The notes beneath the pieces were generated by a model that did no database searches, was not told where the DNA came from, and saw only the letters and a program-made list of their open reading frames with translations. Position numbers and translations under genes: made by a program. DNA of 64,000 bases, from NCBI RefSeq assembly GCF_016429215.1, contig NZ_JAELUH010000021.1:1-64000 (forward strand). Reading direction: 5' to 3'. Of this stretch, positions 1 through 9,001 are shown in pieces. Position 1 is the first letter of the stretch, and each line of letters opens with the position of its first letter. The DNA comes from Herbaspirillum sp. ASV7 (GTDB lineage: Bacteria; Pseudomonadota; Gammaproteobacteria; Burkholderiales; Burkholderiaceae_D).

Positions 1-1
1 C

Positions 2-3000
2 GCCGGCGGCGGCGGCATCGGCATGCGCGTCTGCCGCAGTGACGCCGAACTGGCCGATGCCTTTGATTCGGTGCGCCGCCTGGGCCAGAACAATTTCAGC
101 GATGCCGGCGTCTTCATCGAGAAATACATCGAACGCGCCCGCCATCTGGAGGTGCAGGTCTTCGGCGATGGCCAGGGCGAAGTGATCGCCCTGGGCGTGC
201 GCGATTGCTCGGTGCAGCGGCGCAACCAGAAAGTGCTGGAAGAAACTCCCGCGCCCAACCTGCCCGAGGGCATGGCCGAGGCCTTGTGCGCCGCCGCCAT
301 CAAGCTGGCACGGGCGGTAAACTACCGCAGCGCCGGCACGGTGGAGTTCGTCTATGACAGCCTGGCCGGGCAGTTCTACTTCCTCGAAGTCAACACCCGC
401 CTGCAGGTGGAGCATGGCGTCACCGAGCAGGTCTGGGGCGTGGATCTGGTGCGCTGGATGATCGAGCTGGCCGCTGGCGACCTGCCACCGCTGGCGCAGT
501 TGGCGGCCAGCTTGCAGCCGCGTGGGCATGCGATCCAGGCGCGCCTTTATGCCGAAGATCCGGGCCGCCAGTTCCAGCCCTGTCCGGGGTTGCTGACGGC
601 GGTGGCATTCCCGCCCGCCGATGGCCAGGCACTGCGCATCGATACCTGGGTCGAGGCCGGCTGCGAGATCCCGCCGTATTTCGATCCCATGATCGCCAAG
701 CTCATCAGCTGGCAGCCTACCCGTGAAGCCGCCCGCCTGGCGCTGGATGCGGCGTTGCGCGAGACCATGCTGTATGGCGTGGAAACCAACCAGCACTACC
801 TGCGTCAGATCCTGGCCGATACACCCTTTGCCAGCGGCCAGCCGTGGACGCGCTGCCTGGAGCAACTGGTCTATCGCGCCGACACGGTGGAGGTGCTCTC
901 TCCCGGTACCCAGACCACGGTGCAGGACCATCCCGGCCGCATCGGCTACTGGGCCGTCGGCGTGCCACCTTCGGGGCCGATGGATGAGCGCGCGCTGCGC
1001 CTGGGCAATCGCCTGTTGGGCAATGCCGAGGATGCGGCCGCTCTGGAAGTGACCATGAGCGGGCCGACCCTGCGCTTCAATACGGCTGCCATGGTGGTGG
1101 TCACCGGTGCCGCGATCCCGGTCCTGCTTGATGGCGTGGCACAACCCATGGCGACCGTACTGCAGGTGGCCGCCGGCAGCACTCTCAAGCTCGGCACCAT
1201 CAGCGGTGCCGGTGCCCGCAGTTATCTCGCCGTGTCCGGCGGCGTGCAGGTCCCGGCTTACCTGGGCAGCCGCAGCACCTTCACGCTGGGCCAGTTCGGT
1301 GGTCATGCCGGGCGTGCGCTGACCAGTGGCGACGTCTTGCACCTGGCACCGCAGGCCGCTGGCGATGCGACAGCCGCCGGACGAACGCTGCCGGGCGGCC
1401 TGTATCCCGTACTGGAGAAGGTCCGCCAGGTTCGTGTGATCTACGGTCCGCATGGTGCGCCGGAATATTTCACACAGGCTTACATGGAGACCTTCTTTGC
1501 CACCGACTGGGAAGTGCATTTCAATTCCAGCCGCACCGGTGTGCGCCTGATCGGTCCCAAGCCGGAATGGGTGCGCGACAGCGGTGGTGAAGCCGGCCTG
1601 CATCCCTCCAACATCCATGACAATCCCTATGCCGTGGGCGCGGTCGACTTCACCGGCGACATGCCGGTGATCCTGGGGCCGGATGGCCCCAGCCTGGGCG
1701 GCTTCGTCTGTCCGGTAACGGTGATCGAGGCCGATCTCTGGCAGATCGGCCAGCTCAAGGCCGGCGACAGGCTGCGCTTCGTCCCGGTGGACGTGACCAC
1801 GGCGCGCCGCATCGCCCTGGCCGCCCGCACCGGCATCGCCACCCTGCAGCCGCAGCCGGTGGCTTGGACGCCCGCAGCACTGGCCTCGCCCATCGTGCTC
1901 GACCTGGGCCAGGATGAGCGGCGCCTGGTGGCGCGCCTGTCGGGCGATGCCAACCTGCTGCTGGAAGTGGGCAGCCCGCAACTGGACCTGGTGTTGCGTT
2001 TCCGCGTACATGCCCTCATTGCGGTACTGGAAGAACAGGCCTTGCCCGGCGTGATCGATCTCACCCCCGGCATCCGTTCGCTGCAGGTCCATTACCGGCC
2101 GGAAGAACTGCCCCTGACTACCCTGTTGCAGACCATCAGCAGTTTGTGGGATGCGGTCTGCGCCCGCGAAAACCTGACAGTTCCGTCGCGTATCGTGCAT
2201 CTTCCCTTGTCCTGGGACGATCCGGCCTGTCAGCTCGCCATCGAGAAATACATGACCACGGTGCGCAAGGATGCGCCCTGGTGTCCCAGCAACCTCGAAT
2301 TCATCCGCCGCATCAACGACCTCAAGGATATCGGCGCGGTGCGCGAGACTGTCTTCGATGCCAGCTACCTGGTGATGGGCCTGGGCGACGTCTACCTGGG
2401 TGCGCCGGTGGCTACCCCCCTGGACCCGCGCCATCGCCTGGTCACCACCAAGTACAACCCGGCGCGCACCTGGACCGCCGAGAATTCGGTCGGTATCGGT
2501 GGCGCCTACCTGTGCATCTATGGCATGGAAGGACCGGGCGGTTACCAGTTCGTCGGGCGCACCCTACAGATGTGGAACCGCTACCGCGACGTCACGGCCT
2601 TCCATGGCAAGCCCTGGCTGCTGCGCTTCTTCGACCAGATCCGCTTCTATCCCGTCAGCGCCGAGGAATTGCAGGCCATCCGCCGCGATTTCCCCCTGGG
2701 CCGTTTCGAGATCGGTATCGAAGAAACCCGCCTCGACCTGGCGCAATACCAGGACTTCCTGAAGCGCGAAGCCGAGGGCATCACCGCCTTCCGCCAGCAC
2801 CAGCAGGCGGCCTTCGATGCCGAGCGCCAGCGCTGGATCGCCAGCGGCCAGGCCAACTTCGACAGCGAGGAAAGCACGGCCATCGCGCAGGAGGAGTCGC
2901 CGCTGCGGGCCGGCCAGCTGGCTGTCGATGCGCCCATTGCCGGCAATCTCTGGCAGGTCAAGGTGAGTCCGGGTCAGCGCGTAGCGCAAGGTGAGCTGCT

Positions 3001-3148
3001 GATGATCCTGGAATCGATGAAGATGGAAATCAACATTGCCGCGCCCGAGGCCGGCATCGTCGCCGAAGTACGCGTGCAGCCCGGCACTCCGGTGCGTGCG
3101 GGACAGTGCGTGCTGGTGATGGAACACACAGCGCAGGAGGCCGCATGA
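2..3148 (+). CDS. uca: Urea (or guanidine) carboxylase, 5'-truncated by the window edge
   Basis: Biotin-dependent carboxylase that uses ATP and bicarbonate to carboxylate urea to allophanate; several bacterial homologues are really guanidine carboxylases. The window opens inside the gene at the ATP-grasp glycine loop (AGGGGIGM), so the first part of the biotin carboxylase domain lies upstream. Counting from the first in-window Met (position 23, 1041 residues), the order is: rest of biotin carboxylase (to about 285), AHS2/KipA-like carboxyltransferase half (about 290-600, with PPSGPMDERALRLGN), AHS1/KipI-like half (about 620-840), a helical linker, and a biotinyl domain (about 965-1035) with ESMKME, whose Lys (about 1000) is the biotin site. 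The stop overlaps the allophanate hydrolase start (ATGA), so the pair is translationally coupled. Family identification is firm; urea versus guanidine as substrate cannot be settled because upstream genes are not visible. Confidence 0.93.
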   Translation, partial: AGGGGIGMRVCRSDAELADAFDSVRRLGQNNFSDAGVFIEKYIERARHLEVQVFGDGQGEVIALGVRDCSVQRRNQKVLEETPAPNLPEGMAEALCAAAIKLARAVNYRSAGTVEFVYDSLAGQFYFLEVNTRLQVEHGVTEQVWGVDLVRWMIELAAGDLPPLAQLAASLQPRGHAIQARLYAEDPGRQFQPCPGLLTAVAFPPADGQALRIDTWVEAGCEIPPYFDPMIAKLISWQPTREAARLALDAALRETMLYGVETNQHYLRQILADTPFASGQPWTRCLEQLVYRADTVEVLSPGTQTTVQDHPGRIGYWAVGVPPSGPMDERALRLGNRLLGNAEDAAALEVTMSGPTLRFNTAAMVVVTGAAIPVLLDGVAQPMATVLQVAAGSTLKLGTISGAGARSYLAVSGGVQVPAYLGSRSTFTLGQFGGHAGRALTSGDVLHLAPQAAGDATAAGRTLPGGLYPVLEKVRQVRVIYGPHGAPEYFTQAYMETFFATDWEVHFNSSRTGVRLIGPKPEWVRDSGGEAGLHPSNIHDNPYAVGAVDFTGDMPVILGPDGPSLGGFVCPVTVIEADLWQIGQLKAGDRLRFVPVDVTTARRIALAARTGIATLQPQPVAWTPAALASPIVLDLGQDERRLVARLSGDANLLLEVGSPQLDLVLRFRVHALIAVLEEQALPGVIDLTPGIRSLQVHYRPEELPLTTLLQTISSLWDAVCARENLTVPSRIVHLPLSWDDPACQLAIEKYMTTVRKDAPWCPSNLEFIRRINDLKDIGAVRETVFDASYLVMGLGDVYLGAPVATPLDPRHRLVTTKYNPARTWTAENSVGIGGAYLCIYGMEGPGGYQFVGRTLQMWNRYRDVTAFHGKPWLLRFFDQIRFYPVSAEELQAIRRDFPLGRFEIGIEETRLDLAQYQDFLKREAEGITAFRQHQQAAFDAERQRWIASGQANFDSEESTAIAQEESPLRAGQLAVDAPIAGNLWQVKVSPGQRVAQGELLMILESMKMEINIAAPEAGIVAEVRVQPGTPVRAGQCVLVMEHTAQEAA

Positions 3149-4560
3149 TCCATTCCTTTGACTTGCGCATCGATGCGCTCACCAGCGCCTATCGCGCGGG
3201 TACGCTGGACCCGCGCACGGTGGTCAGCCGCCTGCGCGAGAGCGCCACTGCGCTCAATGCGCAATACCGGCTCTACATCCATGTGCTGAGCGAGGAGGAA
3301 ACCGAGCCCTATCTGCGGGCGTTGGAACAGCAATCGCCGCATAGCCTGCCGCTCTATGGCGTGCCTTTCTCGATCAAGGACAACATCGACCTCGCAGGCA
3401 TCCCGACCACGGCCGCCTGTCCGGCCTTCAGCTATGTCCCGCGCGAAAGCGCCACGCTGGTGACGCAACTGATCGCGCTGGGCGGCATCCCCATCGGCAA
3501 GTGCAACCTGGACCAGTTCGCCACCGGTCTCAATGGCACGCGCTCGCCCTATGGTGCTTGCCGCAACAGCGTGCATCCGGACTACCCTTCCGGTGGCTCC
3601 TCCTCCGGTTCGTCGCTGGCGGTGGCGCTGGGCCTGAGCAGCTTTGCGCTGGGCACCGACACCGCCGGCAGTGGCCGCGTCCCGGCCGCGCTGAACAACC
3701 TGGTGGGACTCAAGGCGACCAAGGGCTTGCTGTCCACCGCCGGAGTGGTGCCCGCTTGCCGCACGCTGGATTGCGTGACCTTCTTCACGGCCACGGCGGC
3801 CGAAGCCAGCCACTTGCTGGCCTTGTGTACCCAGTCCGCGCAGCCCGATGAGCGCGACGAATACAGCCGTACCAACCTGCAGCACAACGACGCCTCGGCC
3901 TTCCGGCCGCCGCGCCAGGGTCTGCGCTTTGGTGTGCCGCGCCAACTGGAATTCCTCGGCTGCAGCGAAAGCCCGGCCCTGTTCGTAGAGGCGCTGGCGC
4001 AGATGGAAGCCATCGGCGGCGTGGCCGTGCCCATCGATTTCACGCCCTTCCTGGCCGCTGCGCGCCTGCTCTACGAGGGACCGTGGGTGGCCGAGCGCTA
4101 CAGCACCATCGAAGCGCTGTTGCGGGAACGGCCCGAGGAAGTCTTGCCGGTGATCCGCGATGTGTTGCGCAAGGCGCCCCAGTACAGCGCCGTGGATACC
4201 TTCCGCGCACAGTATCGCTTGCAGCAATTGAAGGTCGAATGCGATCGCATCCTGGCGAGCGTCGATTGTGTGGTGACGCCTGCCTACCCGCGCCCGGTGA
4301 CGCTGGAAGAATTGCGCGAGCAGCCGGTACAGCGCAATTCTGACCTGGGCTGGTACACCAATTTCATGAACATGCTGGATTACGCCGCCGTGGCCACGCC
4401 CATGAACTTCATGAAGAACGGCCTGCCCTGGGGGATCACCGTGTTCGGCCCGGCCTTCAGCGACCAGGCCTTGCTGGGCGTGGCCGATGCCTTGCAGCGC
4501 GCGCATGGGCAAGCACTGGTCGGCCAGCGCCAGATCGAGAGTCGCTTGCCGGCAGCCTGA
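3145..4560 (+). CDS. atzF: Allophanate hydrolase, amidase-domain-only form
   Basis: Amidase-signature enzyme that hydrolyses allophanate, completing ATP-dependent urea (or carboxyguanidine-derived) breakdown to ammonia and CO2. Start chosen at the ATG overlapping the uca stop, behind a CAGGAGG ribosome-binding site. The 471 residues contain the Ser-cisSer-Lys triad: Lys about 78 (FSIKDN), cis-Ser about 152 (SGGSSSGSS) and nucleophile Ser about 176 (DTAGSGRVP). Characterised AtzF proteins are about 600 residues, with a C-terminal domain of roughly 130-150 residues that processes the N-carboxycarbamate product. Here the protein ends right after the amidase fold and the next gene runs on the other strand, so that domain is absent from this locus. 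The function call rests on coupling to uca; by sequence alone it could be a generic amidase. Confidence 0.88.
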   Translation: MIHSFDLRIDALTSAYRAGTLDPRTVVSRLRESATALNAQYRLYIHVLSEEETEPYLRALEQQSPHSLPLYGVPFSIKDNIDLAGIPTTAACPAFSYVPRESATLVTQLIALGGIPIGKCNLDQFATGLNGTRSPYGACRNSVHPDYPSGGSSSGSSLAVALGLSSFALGTDTAGSGRVPAALNNLVGLKATKGLLSTAGVVPACRTLDCVTFFTATAAEASHLLALCTQSAQPDERDEYSRTNLQHNDASAFRPPRQGLRFGVPRQLEFLGCSESPALFVEALAQMEAIGGVAVPIDFTPFLAAARLLYEGPWVAERYSTIEALLRERPEEVLPVIRDVLRKAPQYSAVDTFRAQYRLQQLKVECDRILASVDCVVTPAYPRPVTLEELREQPVQRNSDLGWYTNFMNMLDYAAVATPMNFMKNGLPWGITVFGPAFSDQALLGVADALQRAHGQALVGQRQIESRLPAA

Positions 4561-4582
4561 GCCGAAGCGAGAGACTCAGGAG

Positions 4583-5743
4583 CTAGGGTTGAATCTGCAC
4601 CACGCTGTGATTGACCAGATACAGACTGCAAGGCTGGGGCGATTTATCACGGCAGCTCTTCAGGGCCCTCTCGATGAAATCGGCCCCGCCGGAGACACTC
4701 ACCCAGACACGTGCCGGCGAGCGCGCGACGGCACGTGGCATGTGCAGCTGCAGGAAGGATGCATAGGCGTCTTGCTCGGTCTGTTTCAGGTCCGCAGGCA
4801 GTTGCCCATCCACGATCTCGGAGACCGGCAACTCGCCCTCGTCCGTTGCCACGAACAGGCGCCTGGTCGGCAAGCCGACCTTCTGCAATAGCGCTTCAGT
4901 CGGCGGCCACCAGATCGGGATCCCGGCAACGCTGCCGCCGAGCTGGTGGGCGTCCTTGCCAAAGGGGCCGAAGGCGACCAGCCGGACATCGGCCCGGTGT
5001 GACTTCGTGTAGGCCTCGAACATGCGGCGCGCCAGCGCAGGATCAAAGAGACTGTCGTTGGCGCCGTAGAACCAGACACTCGGAATGGTGGTGGTCTTGC
5101 CGTAGCTCTCGAAGGCCTGCACCAGGGCATCCTGCCAGCGGCAACTCGTGCCCTCTTCGTTCAGGCCGCCGGCAAAATTGACCAGCGCTTTCACATGGGC
5201 GGGATTGCGGGCGCCGAACGCCATCGTGCTGAGGCCACCGTGGGACTGACCAATGACCACGATCCTGTCATGATCAGCCCACGGCTGTTGCTGGACGAAG
5301 GTGATGGCGGCCTGGATATCATCGGCCTCATACTTTCCGTCATATTCGAGATTGCAGCCCGGAACATTGTAGACCCCGCCGGAATGCGCAAAGCCCTGAC
5401 GCATAGGCAGGATGACGGCATAGCCACGCTCAAGGAATTCGCGCGCCACCACCGGCGAACGGTCACGCGGCTGCCAGGCTGGATTACCGCGCGCCTTGCC
5501 ATGATTGATGATCACCACGGGGAAGGGACCATTGCCACTGGGCTTGAAGATCGTGGTTTCCAGTTGCAGGGTGCCGCCCAGGTTGGGGATCATGATGACC
5601 TGCTCGTGCATGGCCTTGCCCCAGATCGCTTCTTGCGCCTGCGCGTCGCCACTCCATAGTGTGGCCCCAGTGATGACCACCACGGCAAGCCAGCACGAGA
5701 TGATCGCCGGCAGCTTGCATGTCTTGCCGATAGCTTCTCTCAT
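4583..5743 (-). CDS. Secreted alpha/beta hydrolase (dienelactone hydrolase-like)
   Basis: Probable exported serine hydrolase of 386 residues; substrate unknown. An N-terminal hydrophobic stretch (about residues 11-30) ends in a signal-peptidase-like AQA-Q site near residue 37. The alpha/beta hydrolase core follows, with an HG oxyanion motif (IINHGKARG), a nucleophile elbow GQSHGG (Ser about 167), a likely acid in YGANDSLFDP and a likely catalytic His in GKDAHQLGG. A C-terminal extension of about 90 residues contains cysteines (SCRDKSPQPC) that could form a periplasmic disulfide. It stands alone, convergent with atzF and upstream of no obvious partner. Peptidase S9-like or esterase activity is equally possible. 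Confidence 0.8.
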   Translation of the reverse strand: MREAIGKTCKLPAIISCWLAVVVITGATLWSGDAQAQEAIWGKAMHEQVIMIPNLGGTLQLETTIFKPSGNGPFPVVIINHGKARGNPAWQPRDRSPVVAREFLERGYAVILPMRQGFAHSGGVYNVPGCNLEYDGKYEADDIQAAITFVQQQPWADHDRIVVIGQSHGGLSTMAFGARNPAHVKALVNFAGGLNEEGTSCRWQDALVQAFESYGKTTTIPSVWFYGANDSLFDPALARRMFEAYTKSHRADVRLVAFGPFGKDAHQLGGSVAGIPIWWPPTEALLQKVGLPTRRLFVATDEGELPVSEIVDGQLPADLKQTEQDAYASFLQLHMPRAVARSPARVWVSVSGGADFIERALKSCRDKSPQPCSLYLVNHSVVQIQP

Positions 5744-5866
5744 GTCCTGTCGGATCTCATTGTTGATAGCATCTGCCTTCTCTCTTTTTCCAGTCTGGAA
5801 CTGTCACGCTTCCCATGCCGGCAAATGTTCGCATCCATTCCTGACAGACGGCTGATGACATCGGGA

Positions 5867-6304
5867 TCAACGTACCTGACGAGGACGATACAGCTGCGCA
5901 TCGGCGAGCTCATAAGCGCTCAACGGTCCCTTCCTGATCATGCCCGCATCCAGCTGTTCCGGCGGCTTCAGATAGGCAAATACCGTGATCGCGTCGCGCG
6001 GGTCACCCGTGGCAGGCGTTACCGATATCTGCAGGCGTCGATATCCATCGGCCTCATGAATGCGTTCGAGCGCATCCATCGCCGCAAGCGCCGTGTCGCT
6101 GACCGAGAAGACCTGGCCACGTACCTGCATGCCCTCGCCAGGATGGGCGATCATCCATGGCGACATGCGCTCTCCGACCAGATACAGCGGATAGAGCTCT
6201 ACGGTCACGAACTCCCCCGCACGCCTGGTGCCCCGGTTCGTGGCGAAATTGGGAAAGCCTTCCTTCAGGGTGCCAAATACAAAGACCAGATTGTCATTGG
6301 GCAT
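5867..6304 (-). CDS. Gamma-glutamylcyclotransferase-like (AIG2/GGCT fold) protein
   Basis: Small cytoplasmic protein of 145 residues with the GGCT/AIG2-like signature FVFGTLKEG near its start and a candidate catalytic Glu in ALERIHEADGY. Members cyclise gamma-glutamyl amines or dipeptides; the real substrate here is unknown. An in-frame ATG 45 bases upstream (6349) exists, but the start at 6304 is preferred: it has an AAAGGAAG ribosome-binding site and places the fold right after the start. It lies 37 bases downstream of the acetyltransferase gene on the same strand and is probably co-transcribed with it. Confidence 0.75.
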   Translation of the reverse strand: MPNDNLVFVFGTLKEGFPNFATNRGTRRAGEFVTVELYPLYLVGERMSPWMIAHPGEGMQVRGQVFSVSDTALAAMDALERIHEADGYRRLQISVTPATGDPRDAITVFAYLKPPEQLDAGMIRKGPLSAYELADAQLYRPRQVR

Positions 6305-6341
6305 GGGAGCTTCCTTTCTTCTCTTGGCTGATGACGGCCCG

Positions 6342-6899
6342 CTACGCACCAGGCCTCTCCGCAGGATTGATCAGCGAACTCAGGACATGGTCTCGCCACT
6401 CCCCGTCGATCATCAGGTAGGAAGCGGCCAGACCTTCCTGCTCAAATCCCAGACGCTGCAGCAAGGCATGACTGCGCCTGTTCTCCAGCCGATAATTCGC
6501 CATGATGCGATGCAGTCCCAGCGTCGAGAAGACAAAGTCAATCGCACTCGTAAGGCCTTCATGCATGAGGCCCTTGCCTTGAGCTGCCTGGTCGATTGAA
6601 AAGCCGAGATGGCATGCCTGGAACGGTCCGCGCACGATATTGGTCAATCCGCACTCGCCAACGATGGCCTCCGTGGATCTGTCGCGCAGGAGCAGGTGCA
6701 ATGACTGCTGCTCTTCCATCCTGCGTGTCATGTCGTCGATGCGTCTTTGCATCGCCCCCAGGGTAAAGAAGTCATCCGCCTTTTGCGGCTCCCACTGCTT
6801 CAGATGAAACCTGTTGCGCTCGTAGTAGCGCAGCAGTTCCTCCGCCTGGCCGTGCAAGGGTGGACTTAAGGTCAGGCGACTTGTAGACAACAGGATCAA
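6342..6899 (-). CDS. GNAT-family N-acetyltransferase (RimJ/RimL-like)
   Basis: A 185-residue acetyl-CoA dependent acetyltransferase of the RimJ/RimL/SpeG type. The N-terminal strand LLSTSRLTLSPP, the central IVGECGLTNI strand and the acetyl-CoA pyrophosphate loop DQAAQGKGLMHEG are visible, followed by the typical NxxSHALLQRLGF element (NRRSHALLQRLGFEQEG). Such proteins acetylate ribosomal-protein N-termini or small amines, and the sequence does not show which. It is upstream of and probably co-transcribed with the GGCT-like gene. Confidence 0.83.
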   Translation of the reverse strand: MILLSTSRLTLSPPLHGQAEELLRYYERNRFHLKQWEPQKADDFFTLGAMQRRIDDMTRRMEEQQSLHLLLRDRSTEAIVGECGLTNIVRGPFQACHLGFSIDQAAQGKGLMHEGLTSAIDFVFSTLGLHRIMANYRLENRRSHALLQRLGFEQEGLAASYLMIDGEWRDHVLSSLINPAERPGA

Positions 6900-6964
6900 A
6901 ACTCTCTCCTCATCGGATACGTTGACTTGCGCAAGGCAGGCTGCCTGATCCTGCCCGCTCGCAG

Positions 6965-7891
6965 CTACTCACGTGCTGCCGAACGACGCTGCCCGCGCAT
7001 ATAGGCACGCAAACCCTCAACCAGCGCCGCAAAGGTGACCGCGCAACGCGGACTGGCGCGCAGATCCTCGTGCATGGCCACCCAGGTCTCCATGGTGAGC
7101 GAAAACTGCCGGGGCAGTAGGTGGACCAGCGTTTTGTCCTTGGCCGCCAGCGCGACCTGGCAGAAACCGATGCCGAAGCCGGCGCGGATGGCCGCCAGCT
7201 GCGCCAGGTCGCTGTCGGCCCGGAACGCCAGGCCGGTGCGCGCAATCCAGGGAAATTGCTGCACGATCTTGCGCAGATAGGCGTTTTCCCTGTCGAATCC
7301 GATCAGCACATGGCCGGCCAGCGCGTCAATCGAACGCGGCGTGCCATGCGCGGCAAGATAGCGCTTGTTTGCATGCAGGCCGACTTCGATACTGCCCAGG
7401 CGCTTGGCGATCAGCGCCTCCTGGGCCGGCTTGAACATGCGCACGGCGATATCCGCCTCCCGTTGCAGCAAGTCCTCGGCCCGGTTTGACATGACCAGCT
7501 CGATGTCCAGCCCCGGATGTTGCTCCTTGAGCCCGGCCAGGATGGGCGGCAGCACTTCCACACTGATGATCTCGCTGGCAGTCAGCCTGACCGTGCCCCG
7601 TACCTGCTTGCCATGACTGCTGGCGACCCGGCGCAGCGCGGCGGCGGTGGCGGCGATGTCGGCTGCATAGGGCTTGAGTTCGAGGGCGGCGTCGGTCGGA
7701 GAGAAGCCATCGAAGGAGCGTATGAACAGCTTGAGCCCGAGCGCCGCTTCGAGATGCTCGATGTGGCGGCCCACGGTCGGTTGCGTCAGACCCATCTCGC
7801 GCCCGGCAGCTGACAGCGATCCTGTCTCCAGCACGTTGAGAAAGGTGCGGTACCACTCCCAGCTGGGTTCGGTGTCGGCCATGGCATGCAT
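6965..7891 (-). CDS. LysR-family transcriptional regulator
   Basis: A 308-residue LysR-type regulator: N-terminal winged helix-turn-helix (about residues 10-65, including LSAAGREMGLTQPTVGRHI) and C-terminal effector-binding domain. It is divergent from an NAD(P)-binding protein gene with about 100 bases between the starts, the usual arrangement in which a LysR protein controls its neighbour and itself. A second in-frame Met three codons in (7882) could be the true start. The co-inducer is unknown. Confidence 0.88.
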   Translation of the reverse strand: MHAMADTEPSWEWYRTFLNVLETGSLSAAGREMGLTQPTVGRHIEHLEAALGLKLFIRSFDGFSPTDAALELKPYAADIAATAAALRRVASSHGKQVRGTVRLTASEIISVEVLPPILAGLKEQHPGLDIELVMSNRAEDLLQREADIAVRMFKPAQEALIAKRLGSIEVGLHANKRYLAAHGTPRSIDALAGHVLIGFDRENAYLRKIVQQFPWIARTGLAFRADSDLAQLAAIRAGFGIGFCQVALAAKDKTLVHLLPRQFSLTMETWVAMHEDLRASPRCAVTFAALVEGLRAYMRGQRRSAARE

Positions 7892-7921
7892 TTATGTATA
7901 GAGGCTAGGCTAATTTATGTA
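7891..7921. promoter_or_regulatory. Direct TTTATGTA repeats in LysR divergent control region
   Basis: Two identical TTTATGTA octamers (7891-7898 and 7914-7921) start 23 bases apart, about two helical turns, in an unusually AT-rich patch between the LysR gene and its divergent neighbour. They are on the same DNA face and could be regulator contacts or promoter elements. The first overlaps the annotated LysR start, which slightly favours the downstream start. Seen directly; function inferred. Confidence 0.35.
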
Positions 7922-7988
7922 ATTTTAAATCGCGCGTCAATTTCGCATACTGCAATCTCTGATCCTCACCCTAACCAAGGAAAAGCCC

Positions 7989-8969
7989 ATGTCCAAGATT
8001 GCCCTGTTCGGCGCCGCCGGTGCCATCGGTCAAAGCATTGCCAGCGCCATCAGCGCGCAAGGCCGGCACTATCGCGTGGTTGGCCGCAACCAGGCCAGCT
8101 TGCGCAAGTCCTTCGGGGCCGATCCCCTGGCCGAGATCATGACCTGGGATCCGGATTCGCCCGCCTCGGTCGAAGCGGCCGCGCAGGGCATAACCACGTT
8201 GGTCTACCTGGTCGGCGTCAACTACACACAATTCGAACTGCATCCCGAGCTGATGCGCAAGACGCTGGCAGGAGCCATCAGCGCCGGGGTCAGCAACATC
8301 CTCCTGATCGGCACGGTGTATCCCTATGGCGTGCCGCAGACCTTGCCGATACGTGAAGACCATCCACGCCTGCCCCACACCTTCAAGGGGCGCATGCGCA
8401 TGGCGCAGGAAGACCTGCTGATGCAGGCACACGCGCAAGGACAGGTGCGCGCCGCCGTGCTGCGCCTGCCGGATTTCTATGGCCCCGGGGTGGAAGCCAG
8501 CTTTCTGCATGGCGCGCTCAAGGCCGCCGCACAGGGCGGCGTGGCGGACATGATCGGGCCGCTGGATCGTCCGCACGAATTCGTCTTCGTCCCCGACGTC
8601 GGCCCGGTGGTCGCGAAGATGCTGGACACGCCCGAGGTATTCGGCAGAATCTGGCATCTGGCCGGCGCCGGCGTCACGACGCAACGGGAACTGGTCGCCG
8701 AGATGGAACGCCAGAGCGGACGCAAGCTGAAGACCCGCGTGGCGGGCAAGACCATGCTGCGCCTGATCGGCATGTTCAATCCATGGATGCGCGAGCTGGT
8801 GGAAATGCACTACCTGCTGACGCGGCCGGTGATCATGGACGATTCGGCGCTGCAAGCACTGATTGGCCCGATCGCCAAGACCTCCTATGCCGAGGGGATC
8901 CGGCAGGCGTTGCGCCGATTCGCAGGGCAGGACTTGCCAAGCCAGCAGAAAATAACTGCCTTGCCTTGA
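7989..8969 (+). CDS. NAD(P)-binding epimerase/reductase-like protein
   Basis: A 326-residue extended short-chain dehydrogenase/NAD-dependent epimerase relative. The N-terminal dinucleotide-binding loop IALFGAAGAIGQS is clear. The region where extended SDRs carry YxxxK (GTVYPYGVPQ...KGRMRMAQED) does not show a standard YxxxK, so catalysis may differ or the protein may be an NmrA-like sensor or reductase. It is divergent from the LysR gene and probably controlled by it; an AACCAAGGAAAAG ribosome-binding region precedes the ATG. It ends 32 bases from the convergent MocR-type gene. Confidence 0.75.
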   Translation: MSKIALFGAAGAIGQSIASAISAQGRHYRVVGRNQASLRKSFGADPLAEIMTWDPDSPASVEAAAQGITTLVYLVGVNYTQFELHPELMRKTLAGAISAGVSNILLIGTVYPYGVPQTLPIREDHPRLPHTFKGRMRMAQEDLLMQAHAQGQVRAAVLRLPDFYGPGVEASFLHGALKAAAQGGVADMIGPLDRPHEFVFVPDVGPVVAKMLDTPEVFGRIWHLAGAGVTTQRELVAEMERQSGRKLKTRVAGKTMLRLIGMFNPWMRELVEMHYLLTRPVIMDDSALQALIGPIAKTSYAEGIRQALRRFAGQDLPSQQKITALP

Positions 8970-9001
8970 TCTAAGCTCTGCCCGACACGATCCCCGCCCT
9001 C

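Noticed and set aside
2974-4512. A 512-codon minus-strand open frame opposite atzF
   Set aside because: Shadow of the amidase gene; no motif or ribosome-binding site.
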